Source of the DNA: CAYUAG01 sp046483025
Lineage (GTDB): Bacteria; Zhuqueibacterota; QNDG01; CAYUAG01
DNA length: 15,132 nt
Assembly (NCBI GenBank): GCA_046483025.1
Contig: JAWODZ010000064.1
Span: 1-15,132 of the forward strand
Reading direction: 5' to 3'
The position numbers and the translations under genes were made by a program. A model generated the notes under the pieces. The model was not told where the DNA came from. It searched no databases and saw nothing but the letters and a program-made list of their open reading frames with translations. Below, piece after piece: positions 7,726-13,134 of this stretch (its first letter is position 1; each line of letters starts with the position of its first letter).

Positions 7726-8451
7726 ATGAATTCATTGCCAGAGCAATTGAAAGAGGTAGTTAAGGATTTCACCGCAGATATAAATGAAATTTTTGCTAAA
7801 GAAGCGAAAGCAATAATACTTTTCGGTAGTGCAACTACAGAAGAATACATACCCAAAAAATCGGATATAAATTTTCTGGTATGTCTTACTGAGCAGGGGA
7901 TAGAGACGATTGATAGAGTGGAAAGAAAGGTTAAACCCTGGCGGAAAAAAAATATTGGGTTACCCTTGTTTCTTACCAAGTCATATATTCAAGCATCTCT
8001 GGATAGTTTTCCCATAGAATTTTTCAATATGTCTCAGACTTATCAGGTTATTCAGGGTGATGATGTTTTAAAAGATTTAAAATTTAATAAAAAAGATGTA
8101 CGGCTTCAGTGTGAGAGAGAGTTAAAAGGAAAACTTCTTAGTTTACGGCAGGGGTATATATTAACCAGGGGCAAGAAAAAGAAAATGTCTCAATTAATCA
8201 ATGAATCTATGGTTACATTTATCTCGATCTTTAAAGCTCTTCTTTTTTTAAAAAAGAGTGAGGTGCCGGTAAAAAAATCAGATGTCATACTTTCTATGTG
8301 CAGGGTGTTTGATCTGGATGAAAGTGTTTTTTCAGTGTTACTTGCTCATCGCAAAGACAGCGTAAAGGTTTCCAAAGATTATTTACATGACATTTTAAAG
8401 AAATATATCAAAGAAATACAAAAATTAAGCAAGGTGGTTGATTCTATGTAA
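7726..8451 (+). CDS. Nucleotidyltransferase-fold protein, one catalytic Asp replaced
   Basis: A 241-residue protein. Residues 25-55 match the start of the polymerase-beta-like nucleotidyltransferase fold: AIILFGSATTEEYIPKKSDINFLV. Gly34-Ser35 are the GS motif. The normal Asp-x-Asp metal pair reads Asp47-Ile-Asn49, so one metal ligand is replaced. The C-terminal two thirds are helical and lysine-rich, with no further motif I recognise. GGAGG at 7715-7719 sits 6 bases before the ATG and decides the start over an ATG at 7721 that stops at once. It lies between TPM and LemA genes in the same direction. Function unknown; it could be a weak or inactive nucleotidyltransferase. Confidence 0.75.
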   Translation: MNSLPEQLKEVVKDFTADINEIFAKEAKAIILFGSATTEEYIPKKSDINFLVCLTEQGIETIDRVERKVKPWRKKNIGLPLFLTKSYIQASLDSFPIEFFNMSQTYQVIQGDDVLKDLKFNKKDVRLQCERELKGKLLSLRQGYILTRGKKKKMSQLINESMVTFISIFKALLFLKKSEVPVKKSDVILSMCRVFDLDESVFSVLLAHRKDSVKVSKDYLHDILKKYIKEIQKLSKVVDSM

Positions 8452-8476
8452 ATGTCCGATAATATTTTAATTGAAT

Positions 8477-8509
8477 AACCTCCCAAAGGATCAAAACCTT
8501 CGGGAGGTT
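8477..8509. repeat. Family C palindrome, copy 1
   Basis: AACCTCCCAAAGG and CCTTCGGGAGGTT form a 13-bp stem with one mismatch around a short loop, 25 bp after the nucleotidyltransferase gene. The same hairpin recurs at 11203-11235 and 12984-13016. It could also slow or end transcription between this gene and lemA, though no T-tract follows. Confidence 0.8.
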
Positions 8510-8593
8510 AAAAGAGAGGTTAACAGGTTGGAGGATTGAAAAAGTTGATAGGTATTCAGAAATTTAAAGTAAAATTTTTAGGGAGGAAATAGT

Positions 8594-9199
8594 ATGAGCA
8601 AAGGTTTAAAAATTGGTTGTATTGTTGCAGTTATTTTAGCTGTTTTGATTTTAATTCCGGTATTTACCCTGTGGGGAACCTATAATACATTAGTCAGTTT
8701 GGAGGAAGATGTTAATCAGACCTGGTCTCAGGTGCAGAATGTGTATCAGAGAAGATATGATCTTATTCCCAATCTGGTTGAAACGGTGAAGGGGTATGCT
8801 GAGCATGAACGGGAAACATTTCAGGCTGTCACTGAAGCACGGGCACAAGTTGGGGGTGTGATGAAATTAAATGCGGGAGATTTAACTCCTGAAAATCTGG
8901 AAAAATTTCAGGAAGCCCAGGCAGGACTGGGGGGAGCACTCCGCCGTCTATTGGTGTTAAGAGAAAATTATCCTGAATTAAAGGCTAACCAGAATTTCTT
9001 AAGACTGCAGGATGAACTGGCAGGTACTGAGAATCGGATTACTGTTGAGAGGAGACGGTTTAACCAGGCAGTTCAAACCTATAACACTACCATAAGAAGA
9101 TTTCCTCAGAATATCATTGCCGGTTTGTTCGGCTTTGAAAAGAAGCCTTATTTTGAAGCGGATGAGGGTGCACAGGAAGCTCCGAAGGTAGAATTTTAG
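8594..9199 (+). CDS. lemA: LemA family membrane protein
   Basis: A 201-residue LemA-family protein. There is a single N-terminal membrane helix (residues 7-28, IGCIVAVILAVLILIPVFTL), then a long helical domain. The signature regions are EEDVNQTWSQVQNVYQRRYDLIPNLVETVKGYAEHERETFQAVTEARAQ and, towards the end, the AGTENRITVERRRFNQAVQTYNTTIRRFP motif. The ATG is preceded by a strong GGGAGGAAAT. The family's role is not established; it is often linked with TPM proteins, and here shares a cluster with one. Codon use looks less AT-rich than the genes to its left. Confidence 0.93.
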   Translation: MSKGLKIGCIVAVILAVLILIPVFTLWGTYNTLVSLEEDVNQTWSQVQNVYQRRYDLIPNLVETVKGYAEHERETFQAVTEARAQVGGVMKLNAGDLTPENLEKFQEAQAGLGGALRRLLVLRENYPELKANQNFLRLQDELAGTENRITVERRRFNQAVQTYNTTIRRFPQNIIAGLFGFEKKPYFEADEGAQEAPKVEF

Positions 9200-9225
9200 G
9201 ATATTTATAAATGATATGGTTACAT

Positions 9226-9295
9226 CACCCTGACAGGGTCTCTGAACAGGTGTTACCGATGTCTCAAATCTATACACTCCGACCCTGTCAGGGTG
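9226..9295. repeat. Family B palindrome with intact CCCTGTCAGGG
   Basis: CACCCTGACAGGGTC (9226-9240) and GACCCTGTCAGGGTG (9281-9295) are exact reverse complements of 15 bp separated by 40 bp. Each arm is itself nearly palindromic. The right arm with its flanks (about 9261-9311) aligns with 12705-12732 plus 12872-12897, where a second element interrupts it. It directly follows lemA and has no coding content. Confidence 0.8.
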
Positions 9296-9367
9296 ACGGT
9301 AAAGTCAATCAATTTCCAACCCAAGTTGTACTTAGGTCGGAAATAGGATACAAAGCTTTATTCACCT

Positions 9368-9505
9368 CGTTGGAGTTGTCCAAAAAGTCATTATTTTGTC
9401 AGTCTGAGCTTGTCGAAGACTGACAAATCCAATAAAAACAGTATCCTTTTATTGTGATCAATATGATATTTCTAAACATATTGAACTTTTTGGACAACCC
9501 CGACG
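9368..9505 (+). repeat. MITE-like palindromic element, family A copy 2
   Basis: This 138-bp element has 21-base terminal inverted repeats (9368-9388 and 9485-9505) that match at 19 positions and share the core GTTGTCCAAAAAGT. Inside, TTTGTCAGTCT and AGACTGACAAA form a perfect 11-bp stem around a loop containing GAGCTTGTCG. It aligns in opposite orientation with 2279-2411. No ORF is supported. It lies just upstream of the RAYT gene and may be mobilised by an enzyme encoded elsewhere. Confidence 0.8.
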
Positions 9506-9512
9506 TATAGTA

Positions 9513-9525
9513 GACGCTCTGCGTC
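9513..9525. repeat. Short REP-like hairpin GACGC/GCGTC
   Basis: GACGC, loop TCT, GCGTC form a perfect small hairpin between the family A element and the RAYT start. Such GACGC hairpins are common in REP sequences. It is 18 bp before the transposase start codon, so it could be the guide hairpin of that enzyme or fold over its leader. Confidence 0.45.
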
Positions 9526-9542
9526 AATATCATCATTGAGCA

Positions 9543-10082
9543 TTGTCATGGCAAGAAAGCAGATATAAAATATACGAAAAACAATATCCCTATTTTGCAA
9601 CCGGAACTGTTATTCAGTGGCTTCCACTTTTTTCGAATCCGGAAGTGGTTAATTACATACTCGACTCCTGGGTGTTTATGCAAGAACATCACAGATTAAC
9701 TATTTATGCATATGTGATTATGGAAAATCATTTGCATATGGTGGTATCATCAGATAATCTTTCTAAAGAATTGGGAGATTTCAAGTCATATACTGCCAGA
9801 CAGATTATTGATTATTACAAAAGAAAGGGCTCTAAATTTATTTTAAGCGCACTTTCCCATGGAAAACAAGCATTTAAGAGGGGCAGGGAGTATCAGTTCT
9901 GGCAGGAAGGCAGTCATCCACAACAAATGAGGACAAGAAAAATAATGACTCAGAAGATTGAATACATTCATTACAATCCGATTCGCAGAGGATATGTTGA
10001 TGATCCTGTTCATTGGAGATACTCAAGTGCTCGTGACTATGTACATGGATCAGGGTTGATTCCTGTTTGTACAGGATGGTGA
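9543..10082 (+). CDS. REP-associated tyrosine transposase (RAYT, Y1 family)
   Basis: A 179-residue Y1/HUH single-strand transposase relative. The metal-binding HUH motif appears as His63-Leu-His65 in VIMENHLHMVV. The nucleophile is most likely Tyr141 in KIEYIHYNPIRRGYV, the usual RAYT motif. It ends HWRYSSARDYVHG, also typical. RAYTs cut and join at REP hairpins, and this copy is flanked by palindromes on both sides. The start is TTG at 9543; an in-frame stop lies at 9537-9539 and the next Met is too far in, so TTG is the only reasonable choice. Full length and intact, so possibly active. Confidence 0.88.
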   Translation: MSWQESRYKIYEKQYPYFATGTVIQWLPLFSNPEVVNYILDSWVFMQEHHRLTIYAYVIMENHLHMVVSSDNLSKELGDFKSYTARQIIDYYKRKGSKFILSALSHGKQAFKRGREYQFWQEGSHPQQMRTRKIMTQKIEYIHYNPIRRGYVDDPVHWRYSSARDYVHGSGLIPVCTGW

Positions 10083-10112
10083 GTGAATGGACGGAGACCA
10101 TCCCAGGAAAAT

Positions 10113-10135
10113 GTTCCCACGGAGACCGTGGGAAC
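10113..10135. repeat. REP hairpin downstream of RAYT
   Basis: GTTCCCACGG, loop AGA, CCGTGGGAAC make a perfect 10-bp hairpin, followed by GAGG. It lies 31 bp after the RAYT stop. It has the form of REP sequences recognised by RAYT enzymes and is a likely substrate of the neighbouring transposase, by inference. Confidence 0.75.
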
Positions 10136-10168
10136 GAGGGTAGTACAAATTTTAAAAAGAGGGAAAAA

Positions 10169-10831
10169 ATGAAATTAAGTAAATATTTTTTATTAACAGT
10201 GATAGTAATTACTTCATTATTAGTTTTATTTACTCATGCTCAAAATACGCAACAAGCGTCTCAAGAATTTAATCCTAAAACAGTAAAAATCGGCGATCAG
10301 GTATGGATGGCAGAAAATCTGAAAGTCACTCATTACCGCAATGGGGATCCTATTCCTCATGTGACCAGTAATTCAGAATGGGAAGATTTATCAACGGGTG
10401 CTTATTGTGCTTATGATAATGATTCAAGCAATGCAAGGATCTACGGCTATTTGTATAACTGGTATGCAGTAAATGACAGTCGGAATATTGCTCCGGAAGG
10501 ATGGCATGTACCATCAGATGATGAATGGCAGAAATTGGTTAATTTCCTTGGTGGCAGGGAATATGCGGGTGCCAAGTTAAAAAGCTCATATGGGTGGTCA
10601 AACAACGGTAACGGTAGTAATAGTAGCAGTTTTTCCGCTCTTCCTGGGGGATTTCGGTCCTACCGTGATGGTACCTTTAGCTTTGTGCGTAACAACGCTT
10701 ATTTTTGGTCGGCTACTGGGTATGTTACTAATTATGCCTGGTACTGGCGTCTGTATTACGATATTTCAGAAGTGAGCCGTCTCTACCACAGGAAGCAACT
10801 CGGATTTTCCATACGGCTAGTCAAGGATTAA
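10169..10831 (+). CDS. FISUMP-domain secreted protein
   Basis: A 220-residue protein with a signal peptide (MKLSKYFLLTVIVITSLLVLFTHAQ, cleavage near THA-Q). After it comes a Fibrobacter succinogenes major paralogous (FISUMP) domain: VKIGDQVWMAENLKVTHYRNG, GYLYNWYAVND, APEGWHVPSDDEWQKL, the SSFSALPGGFRSYRDG segment and the YFWSAT...LGFSIRLVKD ending. These proteins are exported, often cell-surface, with no defined biochemical role; many relatives belong to a C-type-lectin-like/formylglycine-type fold. The ATG at 10169 is chosen because it begins the signal peptide and follows AGAGGG; reading further upstream would add residues encoded by the REP hairpin. No close partner genes. Confidence 0.85.
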   Translation: MKLSKYFLLTVIVITSLLVLFTHAQNTQQASQEFNPKTVKIGDQVWMAENLKVTHYRNGDPIPHVTSNSEWEDLSTGAYCAYDNDSSNARIYGYLYNWYAVNDSRNIAPEGWHVPSDDEWQKLVNFLGGREYAGAKLKSSYGWSNNGNGSNSSSFSALPGGFRSYRDGTFSFVRNNAYFWSATGYVTNYAWYWRLYYDISEVSRLYHRKQLGFSIRLVKD

Positions 10832-10916
10832 TCTATTTGTCCCGTGAAGTGATATTAAAATTTTTGGGTAGTTTGAAAGAGGTAAAGTTAAACAAATTTT
10901 TTAAAAAGGAGGCAGC

Positions 10917-11117
10917 ATGTCACAGGAAGGAAAAACTAAAACCTATTATCTTTTAAGAAGAATCAAAAACCGGCCGATTAAATTTTTAGAAGATCATACC
11001 CTGCCGGATGCTGTGGGTATAGTGGAAAAATATTTAATTATTCAATACATGACCCGCTTTTCCGGCAATCAAGTCCGCTCTGCAGTTTGGGTACCTTTAT
11101 ACTCGAAAATAATTTAA
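10917..11117 (+). CDS. Small ORF of unknown function, possibly a gene remnant
   Basis: A 66-residue frame preceded by a near-perfect AAGGAGG seven bases before the ATG. The first 40 residues (beginning MSQEGKTKTYYLLRRIKNRP) look like normal coding sequence, with lysine- and arginine-rich composition and balanced codons. The rest looks like intergenic DNA running into repeat sequence. I do not recognise the protein. It may be a genuine small protein or the 5' end of a longer gene cut off by rearrangement in this repeat zone. Confidence 0.4.
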   Translation: MSQEGKTKTYYLLRRIKNRPIKFLEDHTLPDAVGIVEKYLIIQYMTRFSGNQVRSAVWVPLYSKII

Positions 11118-11296
11118 AGGATTGTATTTTTTTATTGCTTCTGGGCGCCTGTTTTGAAGCCCGCTCAGACTTCGCTTTATACTATTATGAGAATTGTCTT
11201 TCAACCTCCCGAAGGTTTGGGACCTTCGGGAGGTTTATCATTTATAAACTTAATTATCGATCTGTCGCAAATTCACTGTGGAAAAGTGGTAATCAT
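11118..11296. other. Repeat-bearing intergenic DNA
   Basis: Between the small ORF and the nitronate monooxygenase there is no convincing gene on either strand. The only structure I can see is the family C hairpin at 11203-11235. The frames that open here run through that hairpin and have no start signal. Confidence 0.6.
11203..11235. repeat. Family C palindrome, copy 2
   Basis: AACCTCCCGAAGGT and ACCTTCGGGAGGTT form a perfect 14-bp stem with a 5-base loop. Same sequence family as 8477-8509 and 12984-13016. It lies just beyond the 3' end of the minus-strand flavoprotein gene and could act as a terminator for it, although it is better seen as a dispersed repeat. Confidence 0.85.
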
Positions 11297-12409
11297 TTAC
11301 ACCGCACCAGCTGCCGCAGCAGCCTCCCTATATTCAGTGCAGAGAGAATCGAATACCTCCTTGACAGTGGTTATTGCCTTAGCCCGATAGGCATTAGCAC
11401 CGCCAAAAACAAAACCCTTGTCAAGCTTACCGAGCTTGGCATTGGTCAGCGCTGAGGCAATACAGTAGGATACTTGTTTGAAATTACAAGTTCTGAGACA
11501 TTTCCAGCTGCATCGGAAAGGTTTTTTCTGACCTTCAGCCACATCACACAGGAATTGGTTCCGCACAGCTCGCCCCGGCAGACCTACAGGACTGTCGATA
11601 ATTACCATGTCTTTCCTGTCTGCATCTACATAGGACTGCTTAAAGACCGGTGCTGCATCACATTCCTCTGTAGTTACAAACCGGGTGGCCATCTGCACTC
11701 CTGAAGCGCCCATATCCAGATACGATTTAATATCAGCTCCGGTGTAAATACCTCCTGCTGCAATTACGGGTATTGTTATATTGTATTGTTCCTCATACCA
11801 GGCAACAGTGCGGATAACCGGTGGCAGAAGTTTGGCAAGGTCAAATTCAGGATCTTCAAGTTCCTCCCGTTTGAAACCCAGATGTCCTCCTGCTTTAGGC
11901 CCTTCAACAACCATTGCTACAGGAAAACATCCTTTCCTGCTCCATGACTTCAGGATCAAATCAGCGGCCCGGGCCGATGAAACGATAGGGACAATATTCA
12001 ATGCCTCTTTTTCCATACGCTCCGGTGTCAGGATACCAGGTACTTTCAGGGGTAACCCGGCTCCCATGAATATAACATCAGCACCTTCATCCACAGCGGT
12101 TAGGAGCAGTGTTTCATAATCAGATAAAGCTACCATAATGTTTACACCAATAGCTCCACTTGTACCAGCTTTGGCTTGCCGGATTTCCCGGCGCAGGGCC
12201 TGTTCATTGGCCTTTTTAAAATTTTTCTGATAATCCGGCTCCATCATACCGATACCTGCTGCAGCAATAACACCGATTCCACCCTGTTCGGCAACAGCGC
12301 TTGCAAGTCCTGAAAGAGACACTCCCACCCCCATACCTCCCTGTATAACAGGAATGTCTGTTTTAATATTCCCAATCTGCATAATCGGCATTCTGTTTCT
12401 TTTTTCCAT
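11297..12409 (-). CDS. Nitronate monooxygenase / FabK-like flavoprotein
   Basis: A 370-residue FMN-binding TIM-barrel protein of the 2-nitropropane dioxygenase family. Visible motifs: VIQGGMGVGVSLSGLASAVAEQGGIGVI (21-48), GVNIMVAL (88-95), VVEGPKAGGHLG with the catalytic-type His176, VIAAGGIYTGADI (215-227) and GASGVQMATRF (235-244), the phosphate-binding segments. The C-terminal region has a cysteine set C300-x3-C304-x3-C308-x7-C316 that I have seen in relatives from anaerobes and infer to be a metal or cluster site. GGGAG lies 5 bases before the ATG at 12409. It may be an enoyl-ACP reductase (FabK type) or nitronate oxidase; sequence alone does not decide. GC content is higher than in the left half. 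Confidence 0.88.
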   Translation of the reverse strand: MEKRNRMPIMQIGNIKTDIPVIQGGMGVGVSLSGLASAVAEQGGIGVIAAAGIGMMEPDYQKNFKKANEQALRREIRQAKAGTSGAIGVNIMVALSDYETLLLTAVDEGADVIFMGAGLPLKVPGILTPERMEKEALNIVPIVSSARAADLILKSWSRKGCFPVAMVVEGPKAGGHLGFKREELEDPEFDLAKLLPPVIRTVAWYEEQYNITIPVIAAGGIYTGADIKSYLDMGASGVQMATRFVTTEECDAAPVFKQSYVDADRKDMVIIDSPVGLPGRAVRNQFLCDVAEGQKKPFRCSWKCLRTCNFKQVSYCIASALTNAKLGKLDKGFVFGGANAYRAKAITTVKEVFDSLCTEYREAAAAAGAV

Positions 12410-12431
12410 TGAATCTCCCTTATATAAATCC

Positions 12432-12468
12432 CCCTCCTCTATCCGACTGAGTACCGGATATGAGAGGG
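12432..12468. other. Inverted repeat upstream of the flavoprotein gene
   Basis: The left arm CCCTCCTCTATCCG pairs imperfectly with the right arm CCGGATATGAGAGGG. On the plus strand it is followed by TTTTTT. It lies 20-odd bases upstream of the minus-strand ATG, so it would fall in that gene's leader or promoter region. It could equally be a terminator for plus-strand read-through; no plus-strand gene nearby needs it. Confidence 0.45.
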
Positions 12469-12618
12469 TTTTTTAGATTTTCCATAGTCTAAGATACGAA
12501 AAAAACAAGATCAGAAATGTCAAAGAAATGTAATTATTGAGTTGGTGCGGATATAACCATTTCTATGAGAACCTTTTTGTTTTTTAGAATATTAGAATTT
12601 TTTTGTATTTAAACTTAC

Positions 12619-12643
12619 AACCTTTCGAAGGTTTGAAATCCTT
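12619..12643. repeat. Degenerate family C half-copy
   Basis: AACCTTTCGAAGGTTTGAAA followed by TCCTT resembles the left arm and loop of the AACCTCCCGAAGG hairpins, but the right arm is lost. This shows an old, decayed copy in the same zone. Confidence 0.45.
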
Positions 12644-12664
12644 TATCTCGTTTAAAGTTCCGCA

Positions 12665-12689
12665 GGTGCATCAGCCCCCGTGGTGCAAC
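12665..12689. repeat. Short palindrome GGTGCATCA/TGGTGCAAC
   Basis: GGTGCATCA and TGGTGCAAC pair at 7 of 9 positions around a C-rich loop. REP-like in form. Only one copy is in the window, so whether it is a repeat family is an inference. Confidence 0.35.
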
Positions 12690-12704
12690 AATCCAAACCC
12701 TATG

Positions 12705-12897
12705 TGTCCGGTCTATACACGGCGACCCTGTCGAGGCTGTCGAAAAAGTCCTGAATGCGTCATTGCGAGCGTCTTTTGCGAAGCAATCTCCTGGTGTTCG
12801 TGCTTAAATTAGGAGATTGCTTCGTCGCTTTGCTTCTCGCAAAGACATAAAATGACTTTTTCGACAGTCTCGTCAGGGTGGTGGAAAAGTCAATCCC
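12705..12897. repeat. Family B repeat interrupted by an inserted palindrome
   Basis: The outer parts, TCTATACAC...GACCCTGTC on the left (to 12732) and GTCAGGGTGG...AAAAGTCAATC on the right (from 12872), form one continuous repeat when the middle is removed. That joined sequence matches 9261-9311. The trinucleotide GTC is present on both sides of the inserted element (12730-12732 and 12872-12874), consistent with a 3-bp target duplication. Confidence 0.85.
12733..12871. mobile_element. MITE-like palindromic element inserted in a family B repeat
   Basis: A 139-bp near-palindrome. The 18-bp ends GAGGCTGTCGAAAAAGTC and GACTTTTTCGACAGTCTC match at 17 of 18 positions as inverted repeats. Inside are imperfect arms 12759-12792 and 12811-12846 carrying GTCATTGCGAG and GAAGCAATCTCCT motifs of a REP type common in environmental bacteria. 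The ends resemble those of family A (GTTGTCCAAAAAGT) with two differences. It has no coding capacity, so it would depend on a transposase from elsewhere. Confidence 0.82.
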
Positions 12898-12983
12898 TTC
12901 AGAATTTTCCCCCAATTTATCCTTTTATCTTAGTAAATTAATTATTATATTTTTAGCAATATGATCTGAATATACAGAAACGA

Positions 12984-13016
12984 AACCTCCCGAAGGTTTC
13001 AAAACTTCGGGAGGTT
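12984..13016. repeat. Family C palindrome, copy 3
   Basis: AACCTCCCGAAG and CTTCGGGAGGTT make a perfect 12-bp stem. It lies about 120 bp upstream of the CstA gene start, so it would be in or before that gene's leader. The same hairpin is found at 8477 and 11203. Confidence 0.85.
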
Positions 13017-13134
13017 GTCATGATCAGAATGTCTGTTTTATTTTAATTCAAATACAAGGTTAAGAAAGCTAAGCAAGAGGAAAGAAAGTATTTTCTCACT
13101 ATTTAATTTTGAATTAACGTAAAGGAATAACCAG

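Larger units (their letters stand above)
12410..13134. other. 725-bp gene-free repeat cluster
   Basis: The gap between the divergent flavoprotein and CstA genes holds no supported gene. It contains, left to right, the inverted repeat at 12432, a decayed family C half, a small palindrome, the nested family B/MITE pair, and the third family C hairpin. The promoters of both genes must lie here, but I could not place them with confidence. Confidence 0.7.

Noticed and set aside
7707..7979. Minus-strand frame of 90 codons
   Set aside because: Lies wholly antisense to the nucleotidyltransferase gene, which has a clear ribosome site and domain motif.
9211..9423. Plus-strand frame of 70 codons after lemA
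   Set aside because: It is made of the family B palindrome and the left half of the family A element, so it is repeat DNA and not a gene.
10169..10831. FISUMP protein as the variable target of a diversity-generating retroelement
   Set aside because: Some FISUMP-like C-terminal domains are such targets, but the 3' end here is not rich in AAC/AAT codons, and no template repeat or retroelement reverse transcriptase is in the window.
11087..11455. Plus-strand frame of 122 codons overlapping the flavoprotein gene end
   Set aside because: It runs through the family C hairpin and antisense to a well-supported gene, and has no ribosome site.
12432..12476. Hairpin plus T-run as an intrinsic terminator on the plus strand
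   Set aside because: No plus-strand gene ends here; it lies in the leader region of the minus-strand gene, so I list it only as an inverted repeat.
12603..12812. Plus-strand frame of 69 codons in the repeat cluster
   Set aside because: It crosses three palindromes including the boundary of the inserted element; the protein is low in normal coding character.
8477..13016. Family C hairpins as a CRISPR array
   Set aside because: Copies are kilobases apart with genes between them, and each is a self-contained palindrome; there is no regular repeat-spacer pattern.
13017..13134. Riboswitch upstream of cstA
   Set aside because: The region is AT-rich with no structure beyond the family C hairpin and no conserved aptamer motif that I recognise.
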